From the NCBI GenBank assembly GCA_005281725.1, contig SSBO01000012.1, forward strand, positions 833,651 through 897,650: a stretch of 64,000 nt of DNA, written 5' to 3'. Shown piece after piece: positions 1-24,040 of this stretch. This stretch comes from Wuchereria bancrofti. Its lineage: Eukaryota > Nematoda > Chromadorea > Rhabditida > Onchocercidae. The notes below the pieces were generated by a model. That model was not told the DNA's origin. It saw only the letters and a list, made by a program, of their open reading frames with translations, and ran no database searches. A program made the translations under genes and the position numbers. How positions within the stretch are numbered: the first letter of the stretch is position 1; the number at the start of each line of letters is the position of its first letter.

Positions 1-722
1 TTTTTTGAATAGAAGAATATTTTCTGATTTATTAATAACAATAATAACATATTTAATAATAATAACAATAATAATAATGATAATAATAATAATAATATAA
101 TTCAAATGTAAGCACTTTACTGTTTAATATTTAAAAAAATTTATAAAATTAATTATTTATTATCTAGTGAAAATGATTATGAATAATTTATTTTGTAATA
201 ATGTGTAAAAGAATAATAATTTGAATTAATAATAATACTAATAATAATAGTTCAGTTGTAATCAATTTTCTATTATGTTATTTACTAATTGATCTTTTAT
301 ATATTTACTATTCCGATTACAGATATACACATATATTGATTACTGTCAGTTTAAATTTATTTAGATTTAGTAGCATTATTAATTTATTTCATATTCAATG
401 ATAATTTCATATTATTTGCTGTAATTGTTGAAAATTCATTTGAACATTGGCTATTTTAAGCAATGAATTAATATTAAAGTTAAATTTATTTGTTAGCAAT
501 GATAGCTAAAGGATTAGATGACAAAGGCGACGCAAAGACACAATCATTCGACCATCTGTTTAATCCATCGTTGTACACAACAAAACCAATTTTAAAAGGC
601 ATTCATTCATTTTCCATTCCATCAATTGATGCAACATATAAATAATCTGTATAATACCCATCTCTTATTATCATTATTTACCATCATTCTTATTATTTAT
701 TACTTATTATTATTATTANCTG
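1..722. repeat. Direct repeat copy 1 (period 1171 bp)
   Basis: Bases 1-718 reappear at 1172-1889 with no mismatch in the stretches I compared, including irregular AT trinucleotide runs and a GC-richer pocket at 499-580. A single N sits at 719 exactly where the copies diverge. The left end is cut by the window edge, so the unit may extend further left. Exact identity in such a mutable AT-rich sequence, together with the N and a nearby gap, suggests an assembly or haplotype duplication, though a very recent tandem duplication is possible. Confidence 0.9.
499..645 (+). other. Small open frame, 48 codons, in repeat copy 1
   Basis: ATG to TAA, 48 codons, beginning MIAKGLDDKGDAK and ending SIDATYK. 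Its base composition is clearly less AT-skewed than the surroundings. A TTTGTTAG acceptor-like string ends two bases before the ATG. I recognise no family and cannot show that it is translated. It may simply be a conserved non-coding pocket; it also carries the GACCATCTG E-box at 550-558. The same frame is present in the second copy at 1670-1816. Confidence 0.2.
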
Positions 723-1171
723 CTAAAAATGAAGTATTATATTAAATTTGATTAAATTTTCACTTTATAATTAATTTGCATTAAAAATATTCATCGATTA
801 TCGATTTTTCTTCTTTTTTTCTTTCATTTTATCACTGTATCAATTTGTTCTTATAAAACAAATCATTCATAATCATTTCCAATTCCAATAAATAGTAAGT
901 AGTAAATTTTATAAATTTTTTTAAATATTAAACAATAAAGTGCTTATATTTGAATTATATTTGGGTGATAATTTTACAGCATTGTGTGTGTGTAAAAAGA
1001 AAAAATTGAAGTATTATTGTATTTTTAAAAGAATAAATAGGAAAAAATTCAACTAATTTTTGTTTTACACCGAAATTTTATCATAATTTATCATTAATTA
1101 AAATCATTAAAAAAATAAAAATAAAAAAAAAGTTATCATTAAAATGAGTGATATCATGAATTTCTAAATTT

Positions 1172-1893
1172 TTTTTTGAATAGAAGAATATTTTCTGATT
1201 TATTAATAACAATAATAACATATTTAATAATAATAACAATAATAATAATGATAATAATAATAATAATATAATTCAAATGTAAGCACTTTACTGTTTAATA
1301 TTTAAAAAAATTTATAAAATTAATTATTTATTATCTAGTGAAAATGATTATGAATAATTTATTTTGTAATAATGTGTAAAAGAATAATAATTTGAATTAA
1401 TAATAATACTAATAATAATAGTTCAGTTGTAATCAATTTTCTATTATGTTATTTACTAATTGATCTTTTATATATTTACTATTCCGATTACAGATATACA
1501 CATATATTGATTACTGTCAGTTTAAATTTATTTAGATTTAGTAGCATTATTAATTTATTTCATATTCAATGATAATTTCATATTATTTGCTGTAATTGTT
1601 GAAAATTCATTTGAACATTGGCTATTTTAAGCAATGAATTAATATTAAAGTTAAATTTATTTGTTAGCAATGATAGCTAAAGGATTAGATGACAAAGGCG
1701 ACGCAAAGACACAATCATTCGACCATCTGTTTAATCCATCGTTGTACACAACAAAACCAATTTTAAAAGGCATTCATTCATTTTCCATTCCATCAATTGA
1801 TGCAACATATAAATAATCTGTATAATACCCATCTCTTATTATCATTATTTACCATCATTCTTATTATTTATTACTTATTATTATTATTACTGT
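1172..1893. repeat. Direct repeat copy 2 (period 1171 bp)
   Basis: Second copy of the segment at 1-722. About 450 bp of unrelated AT-rich sequence (723-1171) separates the copies. After this copy the sequence runs through TAAA/TTA simple repeats into the assembly gap at 1980. Confidence 0.9.
1670..1816 (+). other. Small open frame, 48 codons, in repeat copy 2
   Basis: Identical second copy of the frame at 499-645. If the duplication is an assembly artefact, only one locus exists. Confidence 0.2.
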
Positions 1894-1979
1894 TATTACT
1901 GGTTATTATTAGTAAATAAGTAAATTAATTATAAATAAATAAATAAATTAACTAATTAATATTATTAATAAATAAGTAA

Positions 1980-2021
1980 NNNNNNNNNNNNNNNNNNNNN
2001 NNNNNNNNNNNNNNNNNNNNN
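1980..2021. other. Assembly gap (42 N)
   Basis: Run of N bases between AT simple repeat and unique sequence. True size and content are unknown. Confidence 0.99.
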
Positions 2022-2791
2022 TACTTGCATATTAATTTTTCATAATGAAAAGTATTTGAAATGTTTTTATAATTTTTCACTCTTTTATTTTTTTTTTCAC
2101 TACAATGAGAAGAAAATCAAATTTCATTATATTCTTTTTTCAATGAAAAGTGATAATTTCATGCTGAAAATATTGACGTCAATTTCAAAATGAATTGATG
2201 TTAACTTGAATGAATCATTCATTCATTGTTAATTATCAAATAAATCGACGTATACTTTAAATGAATTAATGTATGAATGAATATTTTATTCACAATTTAT
2301 CAAATTAAATTAAACAAAAACAAAGGCATATTTATTTTTATTCCCTCAAAAAAAAAGGTTAAGAAATTAATGAGTAAATGATCAAATAGAAATGCTACAA
2401 ATTAAATATCATTATCAATTGAATATCAATGATATATACAATGATAAATTAAATATATTTACAATAATTATTTCAAATAATACCATACTATAACTCTTTC
2501 CTGAACTTTTCTAAATTTCAATTCATTTCGATAAGTAAATTGAAATATACTATATGATTTAGTAATTATATAATTAAATCAACGATACATGCATTTTTTT
2601 TCTTTTTATTCATTTTAAAATTAAAAAAAAAAGAAGATTAAATGAATTTAAATGAAATAAACATTCATTGAAAATACTTCTTCCCTAATTTTTCGCTATA
2701 ATTTTTTCCCACTTTTTCATTTGTAAAGAAAAGAAAAAAAAAAACATTACCATTAGTTGAGAAAGGAACATCTGTTTCTTTTCAAGTTTAT

Positions 2792-2854
2792 ATGCATGCG
2801 TGCATGCATGCATGCATGCATTCATGTGTGCATGTACATATGTGCGTGTGTGTA
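2792..2854. repeat. TGCA/TG microsatellite
   Basis: Repeated TGCA units run into a TG-rich tail. Any open frame here is a product of the repeat. Confidence 0.9.
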
Positions 2855-2855
2855 T

Positions 2856-2951
2856 CCATCTGTCAATGCAAATAGTTTGTTGAAAAAGGAAAAAGTTTTA
2901 TCCGATCGGTCACTTCAAACTCTTACAATTGCTACTACTACGTACCATCTG
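2856..2951. promoter_or_regulatory. Candidate element: two CCATCTG E-boxes plus octamer
   Basis: CCATCTG occurs at 2856-2862 and ACCATCTG at 2944-2951 (CAGATGG on the other strand), with an ATGCAAAT POU octamer at 2866-2873 between them. The pocket also contains a GC-richer segment around 2899-2945. Assignment as regulatory DNA is inference from motif content. Confidence 0.3.
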
Positions 2952-4012
2952 TTATTTACATCAATAATTTCTTTCATATCACATTTAAATTCATGAATTT
3001 CAAGTATATAGTTTAAAAAATTGAAAAAAAAAAGTAAAAGAAAGAAAAACTCGTTCTTTTCCATTTTCAAATAATTTTTAAAATTTCATTTACAAAAAAA
3101 GAAAAAAGGTAGAAGAAAAATGCTTTTCTTTTGTTAATTTTCAATGCAATTAAAATTAAATTATTTAAATTACACCATACGTTTAAAAAATTTCGTTTCA
3201 TAAGTAATGAAATAATTTGAAATGAAAACTAATCAAATGATTTATTTTGAAAAGTGTCATTTATGTTACAAAAATATTTATTAGAGACGAAAAAAATAAT
3301 ATGTTTTTGAAATGATTTATAAATATTTATTTTGTTACATATATATTTAATGAAATACTTTATTAATATTCACTTTTTTACACGCATATTTAATTATTGT
3401 CAACATTAACTTTTTAACAATATTTCTTTTTTTAAATTTTAATTTTAAAAAAAAATCAATATACACATACCTGTTGAATACAAAGCAATATTTTGATAAT
3501 AATGCACAAATAGAGAAGAAATTTCGAGATTTTTCAATAATTTATCCTCCCTCTCTCCCTCCCACCATTCTTTCATCCATTATACATTTATATTTTATGC
3601 AAATTTAAGGAATAAAAATATTATATCGTTGCTATCATCAAATACGAAGTTAAAAGTAATAATTGTTGTCGCATACTTCAAAGGTATTCAAAAGTATTAA
3701 CCAATTACCAGCCATTTTCTCATCTCATTTTCATTTTTTTTTCTCTTCCACTTCCATTTCTTCGTTTTCTTCAATTCTGTTTACCAAAGTAAACCATTAC
3801 ATGTCATTTATTTGTAAAATAAGCAAACAAAAAAAAAAAAGAGCCAAGTGGATAAATGAATAAATGCTTCCGAAGAGCAAAAAAAAAAAAAAAATTAGTA
3901 ATTTGTTGGCCCAAAAATGAGCATAGATAAAAAGCGCTTATACAAATTTTCCACTTTCATTAAGTATTTCTAAAATGATATATCACATACAAATACAAAC
4001 CGATCAAATGGG

Positions 4013-4083
4013 TACACACACACACATACACACACATACACACATACATACACACACACATACACACATACATACATACACAA
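4013..4083. repeat. (CA)n/(CATA)n microsatellite
   Basis: About 70 bp of alternating CACA and CATACA units. Confidence 0.95.
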
Positions 4084-6235
4084 CTATTTACATAAGTAAT
4101 ACATAAGTAAATTTAATAAAATAGCTTTTTTCATCTAATACATACATTCTTCTTGCAATAAATAAACACTGATAAAAATGAAAAAATGAATGACACATTG
4201 TCAATAGAAATTGTCATTTGAAAAAACTAATATCAATCGTAATGATCGCATTTTCATTTTGTTTATTTGTAAAATAACAATAAGGAACAAATTATAGTAA
4301 CAGCAATTACAATAATAATAACAACAACAAAAACAAAAGTTATTAATACCATGATAAACATCACCAACAACAACAAATATAATAATAAATAAATTAATTA
4401 ATTAATTGATTAACAATAATAATAATCAAATAGCGCATTCATAATTATTATCATATAATTATTTTCGTATTTTGTTATGAATTAGTGAAAATTAGTATCA
4501 TTTAATGAGAGATTGTAAAAATAACTTAAATTTTTGTGAACATTTTTTCTTCATTCTTTCAGTAAACAATTTATTTCAAAAAAAAAAAACTTTTTTTCTT
4601 TTTTTGAAAAACATTTTTATTAAAAGAGGGGGAAAAAAATAAAATCTTTGTTTTGCTATTGTTTATTTGATTGAAAAAAAGAAAAACATATACATTTATT
4701 GATAATTATTTAAAATTTTTTTTCAACTTATCTTAATTTTTTTCTTTATTTTCTTCTTCAAATCCCTTTAACACTTTTTTTTTTTTTCATAGAAAATAAA
4801 AGTATGATGAAAATTCATTAAGTGTTCAGTAAGAGTTTTAAGGTTGTGGTAATGATAATGGAGTGGAACAGATGTTATTGCATCATTCATTTCTTCTTAT
4901 TCTATTAGAAAAGAAAAGGAAAAACGAGAAAAACTTCTGCAAAGAAATATTTTGGTAACCCTAAATTTACCCTAATGAAATTAACTAAACAAATAAGAAT
5001 ATTAATTTAACAATTTAGCAAAACTTTAATGGATTAATAATTTAAAAAATTTTTCTTTTCTTTTTTTTTTGTTGAATGAATAAATGTAATAATTGAAGTA
5101 ATAATTAGAGGATTAAATGATTTTTTAAATGTTGTAAAAAAAAATTTTTTTTAAACGATTAAATGATTAAATGATGTAATAATTAGAGAATTAAATGATT
5201 ATTATTATAGGCATTTATATACAAATATGTTTGCATAGATATGGCTATGTATTATTATTTAATTTAATTTAATTTAATTTAATTAATCTAACGAATAATT
5301 AATCATTGGATTAATTTGGTAAATAAATTGATAAAATTTTGCATATGTGGTGTTAATTGCTCTTCATTTCTTTTTTTCAATTTTAATAATTTTATTTTCT
5401 ATTCAAATTTTCATTGCTTTTTTCCTTTTTTATTTTTATATTTTTGTATTGCAAAGAAAAAAAAAAAAAAAAAACGCTTGCAATTTCAATTTTTTTTTTT
5501 TTTTTTGGTGGAATCTTTAGCAGTTAGTTATTTCGAAAAAAAAGAAAGAAAAATATTTCACGTTTTCTTTTTTCATTTCTTTTTCACTTATTAATTTTTC
5601 TGTCATCAAAAAATTGTTCAACTTTCAATTTCAAAATAAATCTCGAAACAATCATTTGAGGAAATGAAAAAAAAAAAGAAATTGTAAATGATGAAATTAA
5701 AATTTATCAAAATAATATTGCAAATTTTATACATATGCATATATTTATATATTTTATTCAAATAAAGATTTTATTGAGATATTTAAATGATATGTTTTAT
5801 TCTGCTGAATGATAAGTAATAATTTTAAAAAAATGCATCAAACTATCTTCAATCACGGAAGTACTTTTATCTTATACCATAACAAGTTAATAATTATATT
5901 TCATACATTAAATTCATTTGACAATTCATTTTATTCTTGTTCACAACTAAATTTTTTTCATTTTTTTTTTTAAGATCCATCGTTTTTGTTTTTTTTTTTG
6001 TTTTTTTTTGTTAAAATATATCTTTGCGTAACATTTGACACTATTGCCTTTTTTTATCAATTTTATTTTGGTATGTTATATGCATGCATTTCTTCTTTTT
6101 TTTTGTTTTATCAATCATAACTTTTTTAAATTTTAATTACATAATCATTTTTTAAAAAAAAATAAAAGTAAATAACACATTTTAAGAAACAAAAAAAAAG
6201 AAATTCCTCCAACACTTTAAACTTTATGTGATATT

Positions 6236-6400
6236 ACCACTACGATATTACTACTACTAGTAAAAATGATTATTATTATTATTACTATTACGATTACTAT
6301 TATTATTATTATTACCACTACTATTATTATCATTGTTATTATTATCACTATTATTATTATTTACTGCCATTATTATTGTTATATTACACTACTACTACTG
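6236..6400. repeat. Imperfect ATT/ACT trinucleotide tract
   Basis: About 165 bp of TAT/TAC trinucleotides with scattered substitutions, flanked by ACTACTACT blocks at each end. Confidence 0.85.
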
Positions 6401-6863
6401 GCATTTGAAATATTATTTTTCATGAAATTTTAGGATAGAAAAAAGAAGGAGAAAAACGGAAATGAAAGAAAGGAAAATATTATTTCCGTAATTCCAGAAA
6501 ATATATATGTTATATCCGGTAGCTTATCCGTTTTAAAATAAAGCTCATAATTTGACAGTGCAATTTTTGAACAACATTTATTACAATAATACATTTATCG
6601 AAACTTTTTTGTTAGTTTTGTTTATCATAATACAACAACATTTTCATTATTGTCTTAAATTAATTAATTAAAATTATTGAATTAAAATTTAAATTAAACA
6701 GTAAAATACTTAATCCTACAACATTTATCTATCGTTTTTTTTTTTCTTTTCCTAAATTTTTCTTCTTTTTTAAAAAGAAGAAAAGAAAAAAACACATTTT
6801 TAGTACGTTATTTTTGAAAGAATTTCATTGCATGGAAATTGTTAAATCAAAAAAAAAGAAGGG

Positions 6864-6929
6864 CAGATGGTCGATATTATTTGTTATAATGTCCTTCTCA
6901 ACGTCAAAGAATGATGCGTGTGCCAGGTG
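6864..6929. promoter_or_regulatory. Candidate element: CAGATGGTC and CAGGTG E-boxes
   Basis: CAGATGGTC at 6864-6872 is the reverse complement of GACCATCTG. CAGGTG lies at 6924-6929 within a GC-rich string. The surrounding ~90 bp is the only GC-richer island in several kilobases. Function is inferred. Confidence 0.3.
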
Positions 6930-8210
6930 CGCTTACTATATACCAAACTATTACTATTATTACTCATCATTTTATTAAAAAAAAAAAAAAAGAAATTGTT
7001 TTTTCATGTAAAAATCACTGAAAGATAAAATTATTCTTTTTTTTTTTTCATTTATTTTAATAAATTTATAAATTATCAAAAAGAAAGAAAGAAAGAAATT
7101 CCCTAAAAGTATTGTATTAAAATTTTGAAGTAATAAGAAATAGAGTTAACATCCAATGACATATATGCAAATTTACTGTCATCAAAGATGAACAAAGACA
7201 GAAAAAAGAAAAATAAAACAAAACATTTCAACAGTAATCCTAATCAATAATTGAATAAATTAAAATACTAATTCATTCCTTGTCGCATACATTTTATTCA
7301 TCTCATTTATAGTAATATATAAATGATCGTTTTTTTTTTTTTTTGTATACGACTATTTTTCACTTTTTTTATTTTATTTTGAAAATTTTCCAAATTGTTT
7401 TCTCTTTTTTTTTGCGCAATCATAATTTGGCTATCATTTATAATTCATGTCAGTTTATATTTTTAAAACTTTTTCAAAATGTAAATTCTTTGAATTACTT
7501 AAGTTTTAATATATATATACATCATCTTCCTATCACTTCTTTCTATCGTTCATTTCTTTTGTCATTTTGAATTTTAAAAATTTCTCCGCAAATGTTGAAC
7601 TTTTTGATTATTTTTGATCTGAATTTTAATTTATATATATAATGAAAATTTCTTTTTTGAAAATACTAAACTTTTTGAATTATTTAAATTTTAGTTTATA
7701 AATATATGATATTTCTTTCTTTTTAATATCATTTAATTCTTAATATCTTTTGTTTAGCATATTTGAATATTTTTCAATTTCATTTCAATCATTTCATATT
7801 ACTGTCAAACAAAAAAAAAAAAAAAAAATTATAATATTATCAGATATTCTCAGATTTCTCTATAATTTTTACTAAATTAACTTGTTTTTTCTTTTTCTTC
7901 AATTCAATAATATAATACTATTATTTGATAAAAAGTTACATAATTCTCTCTTTCTTTCTTTTCTTTTCCTTTTTCCCTTTCTCCCTCCCTCTCTCTCTCT
8001 CTCTTCTATAAAACATAAATGATATATTTATTTTATATTAGAAATTTTTTACTACAAATTATAACCACTTTTTTTCTTCCTTTTCTTTTACTTTCGTTTT
8101 TTGTCTTAACATTCAAAAAAAAAAAACTAATTGTTATTATATTTAAATCAAATTCAAATATATATTAATTAAAAATTAATTAATAATAATTTTACCATCC
8201 CTTTTTATTT

Positions 8211-8262
8211 CACATACACATACATACATACACACATACACACACACACATATATATATGTA
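8211..8262. repeat. (CATA)n/(CA)n microsatellite
   Basis: CATA, CA and TA runs. Related CA-rich blocks follow at 8418-8465 and 8543-8560, around the GC pocket at 8280-8400. Confidence 0.9.
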
Positions 8263-8279
8263 TACATTTCCCTCAATAT

Positions 8280-8400
8280 GGTAACAGCTGTGTAGCGGTC
8301 TAATTCAATCTGCGCTTGCATGCATGCATTACATATTGGATGGACGACGATCCAACAACGATCGCCGCTGCTACCACTTCCAAGTAAACATTTTATGAGA
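8280..8400. other. GC-richer island of unknown role
   Basis: Near-normal base composition between microsatellites. It contains a CAGCTG E-box at 8285-8290. On the plus strand an ATG at 8340 opens 15 codons, with a possible GTAAAC splice donor at 8384. On the minus strand a frame reads across it. Neither resembles a known protein. It could be an orphan first exon or a regulatory island. Confidence 0.25.
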
Positions 8401-9373
8401 CAAGAAGTCATCCATACACCCACGCATATACGCCCACACACATACATACACATACGTATACATGCAGAGACATACAAACATCAATATGTGCTCCTAATAA
8501 ATCAAATAATTAAGTTTTACATCATCATCAAATACACATACAACACACACACACACAGACACAATTACAATATATAACATTTTTATATTATAACAATTAT
8601 TTGATAAAATTATTGTTATAAATAATTTTGTATTTCTTATATTTTATTTTAATTTTTTTTCAAAAAAAAACACAATTTTTTAACTTTCATTTTGACTTAT
8701 TAAAATTTAACATTTATTAATTTTATTTATTAATTTTAATAATCATTTTATTATCAGTAATTTTTTTTTTTTTTTTGAAAAAGAAAGGATTAACAATTCT
8801 TTTAATTTTTATTTTGACTTATTAAATTTAACATTTATTGTTTAACTTATTAATTTAATAATTATTTATTATCATTTAGAAACATATTTGTTGATAAATA
8901 ATCTTATCTTTAATATATATGTACATGTAATAATAATAATAAATACATATAATTAATCATCTTTTTGCACATTTAATTTAATTTTCAAAGAAAAAACTAT
9001 CACAACAAAGAATATTTTATTTTGTAAATTTGCACATAAATTTTTTTTTATTTCAAAATTTTCATTTCATACATAAAATTGATCAAATGAGAAATGCGCA
9101 AAAGAAATAAACAATGAAATCGATATGTCAACAATTTACTACAACATTTTATGCATTTCCAAATTAAACGACTGAAGAAAATAAAAGACAAACAAACAAA
9201 TAAACAAACAAAGGAAGAAAGAAAGAAAAATTGGAACAACAAAGAATTGTTGTATGAAAAGAATGTAAATGAAAAATGCCTGTATACATATAGTGCAAAT
9301 TGAAAACGAAATTCAAAAAAAAAATTGAAAATTTTTAGTAAAAAATAATTTTGCCTAAACATTTAAAAATTTC

Positions 9374-9404
<31 letters not shown>

Positions 9405-12400
9405 AAGAGGAAGAGGAAGAAGAAAGAAGCATCCCTGTCCTATTAAAATGTAAAACATTTTAAAAGTGATATGTATTAATGATAACACTTATCAGTGGAT
9501 TATTTATCAATAATGATTATCATACTATAATAATCATTGTTAATAAAATGAAAATAAATATTATTATTATTGCAAAATTTGTTGGAAGAAAGTAAACAAA
9601 CAAATAATAATAAAACTTCCCAAAAAAAAGGAAAGAGAGGAGTTATCATTGAAAAAAATCAAAAATTGTTATTTAATTGAACAAAAATAAAATGAATAAA
9701 AAGTTTATATTAAAGAGATTTTATACATTTTTTTTTTCATAAATTTAAAAATCACATTTAATATAACATTTTATTCACCAATTAAAATTTAAAATCATTT
9801 ATCAAATTTCAAAATTTCCTAAGCAAGATAAAAAGGAAGGAAAAAAAGCAAAAAGCAAAAAATCCACAGTATACTCTATTTTTTCCAAAATAAAAATTTT
9901 TAAAACATAAACAAATATTGATTGAAAGGTTAGCTAAAAATGAATTAGTAAAAAAAAAAAACACAAATTTCCTTCTCCCTCATTCTATCTCTTTCTCTTT
10001 CTCTTTCTTTCTTCATTCCCTTTTTTTTCATCAATCTTTTAAAAGCATTTTAAAGCATTTTTCATTTTTCACTCTGCCTGCATCGATACATTTCAATCAT
10101 TGGTCATAGATGTGCCACTACATTCAAAAGATAATTTCACAAACTTCACCACTTACCGTATTCGATTTGAAGAACTTTTTTTTTTTTTGCTCTTTTTCTT
10201 AAAACTAAAATTTCAAAATTAAAGAATTCATCAAACTAAAATTAAAGAGAGAGAGAGAGAGAGAGGGAGACAAACAATTTTTTAGCAAATTTAATTTAAT
10301 AGTTGCATGTTTTCAAAAGCATTTTCTTTTTTTAAAGAAAAAGAAAAATGAAATTAAAAATTAAATACGAAATTTTCCATATGAAAAAAAAAATTTTTTT
10401 TTTTTGAAATTAAATCAGTTATTGCTTGTTTTTCACAATTTAAAGAAAAAATAACAAAATTAAAAGGCAAATAATTTTATTTTACAATTTCCATATTACT
10501 GTATTAGAAGAAAATGCAACAAATTTCATTTTTATTTCTTCTCGTACAAAAAAAGAAAAAATTTTTACGCGTATTCCAATTCAACCGTTTTTTTTTTTAA
10601 TTTTCTCTCCTCCTCTCTTTGTTTCTCTCTCTCTCCTCTCTCTCTTATTTCCTTTCTTACCAAAATAAATACAAGTAATTTTAATTTTTCATTTTCATTT
10701 ATTATTGTTTGAAAAAAAAAAAAGAAAGAGAAATGTGAAAAGAAAATGAGTTGTAAGAAAAAAAAAATTTTTTTTTTTTGTTTTTTAAAATAAAAGATGA
10801 AAAGACAAGAGTGAGACAAAATGAGATATTTATTTGAATTGAATGATAGATGAGTTAAAAAAAGAAAGGGAAAGATGAAAAAAAAAAAGAAATGGGAGGG
10901 AGAAAAAAAAAATATTTACAAAAATAATGACAAATCTTTATTTTATTTCATTCTCTCTTTCTATTCATCTTATCATTTATCCATTTTTCTTTCCTTCTTC
11001 TTCTCTCCCTCTTCCCCTCTCTGTCCCTCTCTCTCTCTCTCTTCCTTCTCTTCTTTAATCAAATTTCTCATGAATAAAATTCAAAAAATTATACAAAAAT
11101 AAAATTAAAAAATGAAAAAAAAAAGAGGAAAGATACCATTTAAACAAAAAAAAAGCTTTATTTCTATGTAAATGAAATTAAAAATGCAATAATTGTAATG
11201 AAAGAGAAAATTACGCAAAATGAAGACAAAGAGAGAGAGAAAGAGAGAGAGAGAGGGGAAAAGAAAGATACAGTAATGAATGAAAATATCATATGTGTTC
11301 TCATAAAAAGAAAAAATTCAAATATTTTTTTAGAAATGAATGATTGAAAATGCGTTACATCCTGAAATGAAAATATATTAAAATAGAAGAGGAAGAAGGA
11401 AAAAAAAGTGAAATGATAGAGAATGAATAGATAAATTTTTACAAATATAAAAGATATTTCAATTTTTTCTCCCTCTCTCTCTCTCTCTCTCTCTCTCCCT
11501 CCTCTTCTCTCTTTTTCACTCTTTTAAATTCATCAAAAAATAGACATACTACTACATTCATTCATTGTTACCATTATCATAACAAAAAAAAAAAAAAAGT
11601 ATATCTTACATGAAATTCAATTGTTCACTTCAAATTATAACCTAGTAAAAAAGAAGGGAAAGAAAAAAAAAGAAAGAGAAGAAAAAGAATATTTTGAAAA
11701 TATTCTTTTAGAATAATAACTTGAAATTATATATTTATTAATTTAGAAGACAAAAAAGAAAAAAAAAACAGTATAAAATATTCACCTGAAATTTAATACT
11801 ATCAAAAATTATTTTAAACACAAAATATTTTGGCATCATCTTTCATCATCTTTTTCCTTTTTACTTCTTAAAATACTGGGTATATTAAAAAAAAAAAAAA
11901 AAATTTGCTAAAAGAAATAATAATTAAAAAAAATAGCAATTGCACCTGTAGCATTTATTTATGAAATTTCACAGAAAGAATGAAATTTTTATTTTTGATT
12001 TTTTTTTTTTTAAAATGTGAAATCTGATGAGATCTCTTGAATTTGACTGTAACATACATAATGTATAATATTATTTATTTATATACATATATAAAAGGCG
12101 CCTTGAATAACTCATGATATGAAATTTAAAATTTTGTATAAGACATTAGAAAAAAACAAAAAACAAAAAAAAAAAAGGAAATTATTCTAAAAAATTTCAT
12201 AATTTCATAATTCAGGAAAGGATTTCTTTTTCATGTAACCGGAATAATGAATATATTTAATTTCTTTTTTCATTTTTTTTAAACAAAAAAAAAAGCTATA
12301 TTATTAGTAATTCATTTTCATGTTGAATAATATTTCTTTCTTTTTTTTCTTCTTCTTTGTAACCATTCATTCAATCTTAAAATACTAATACAAACTCTCA

Positions 12401-12433
12401 ATTTGCAAAAAAAAAAAAAAAGCAGCTTAATCT

Positions 12434-12442
12434 GACCATCTG
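12434..12442. promoter_or_regulatory. GACCATCTG extended E-box
   Basis: Exact copy of the recurrent 9-mer, 1.0 kb below the ztf-11 stop codon. The flanks (AGCAGCTTAAT before, TCGTTGTT after) are GC-richer than the surroundings. Confidence 0.3.
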
Positions 12443-13083
12443 TCGTTGTTAAAATCTAAAAAGCAAAAAAAAAAAAAAAAAAAAAAAAATTCAAATTATT
12501 CCCTTTATATATGACCAAATGATTCATTTCACCTAAGGAAATCACACCAGGTAGTACCATATAAAAACCTTTTTCTTTTTTTTTTTCCCCCTTCTTTGAC
12601 ATTTATTTTCAGTAAATAAAAATAAAACAAAAATTGCAGCTTAAAAATATTAAAATTTAAAAAAGAGAAAGAAAAAAAGAAGACATTTTGATAATGTTTG
12701 TAGAAATTTAATCTTATTAAAAAGTTAAAAAATATGTAAATTAAATTTTCATCCTTTCTGATATTTTGACAAATATTTAAAAATATATTTGTGTAAAATA
12801 TTTTATTCATTTATCATTCATTTATGCAATATTATTTCATTTTTCTTTCTTTTTTCATACAAAATTTGAAACAATATTTAATTGATGAAAAAAATGGAAT
12901 AAAAAGGATAAATTGATTAATTTATCAACTATTTCAGAAGATAAAATCTTTTTTTTTCCTTTTTTTCTTACTGTAAAGAAAACAAAACAAACAAACAAAT
13001 GAAACAAATAACATTTTATAATGAAGTCAACAATTGGACTAAATTTTGATATCAATTTTAATGAGTAGTATATAGAGTAAGTA

Positions 13084-13089
13084 TTTATT
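13084..13089 (-). terminator. Candidate ztf-11 polyadenylation signal
   Basis: AATAAA on the minus strand, about 185 bp past the TGA stop. In DNA this AT-rich the hexamer is common, so this is only a plausible site. Confidence 0.3.
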
Positions 13090-13270
13090 ATTAATCAATC
13101 TAATCCTATTGAAATAATACAATAAAAATTTATGAACTAATAATTAATTCAGCTAGCAAAAAAAAAAAGAAAAAGATCAAAGATGAAATGATAAAATGTC
13201 AACAATAAAATAAAAAAAAAAAAAACAAAAATGGGGAAAAAAAAAAAGAAAGATCAAATTTTAAAATTTT

Positions 13271-24030
<10,760 letters not shown>

Positions 24031-24040
24031 TCCTGAAAAA
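24031..24040 (-). promoter_or_regulatory. Strong acceptor at ztf-11 start, possible SL trans-splice site
   Basis: TTTTTCAG is followed by GA and then the ATG. This spacing is typical of nematode spliced-leader addition close to the start codon. The alternative is a cis-spliced acceptor for an unseen upstream exon, since the frame stays open through the acceptor. Confidence 0.45.

Larger units (their letters stand above)
2022..13270. other. Gene-empty AT-rich region downstream of ztf-11
   Basis: I find no credible exon. Open frames here are Lys/Phe/Ile/Asn-rich translations of A or T tracts, or of CA/GA microsatellites. The stretch consists of homopolymer runs, (CA)n, (GA)n and ATT-type repeats, with a few GC-richer islands (near 2860-2955, 6860-6945, 8280-8400, 10080-10150 and 12425-12450). 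It lies on the 3' side of the minus-strand ztf-11 gene. Confidence 0.7.

Noticed and set aside
2757..2996. Plus-strand frame across TGCA repeat
   Set aside because: N-terminal half is repeat-encoded; the rest shows no splice sites or homology I recognise.
7165..7172. Isolated POU octamers (also 3597, 25904, 36295, 39644, 41919)
   Set aside because: ATGCAAAT has only two G/C bases; about this many are expected by chance, so only the clustered ones are mentioned.
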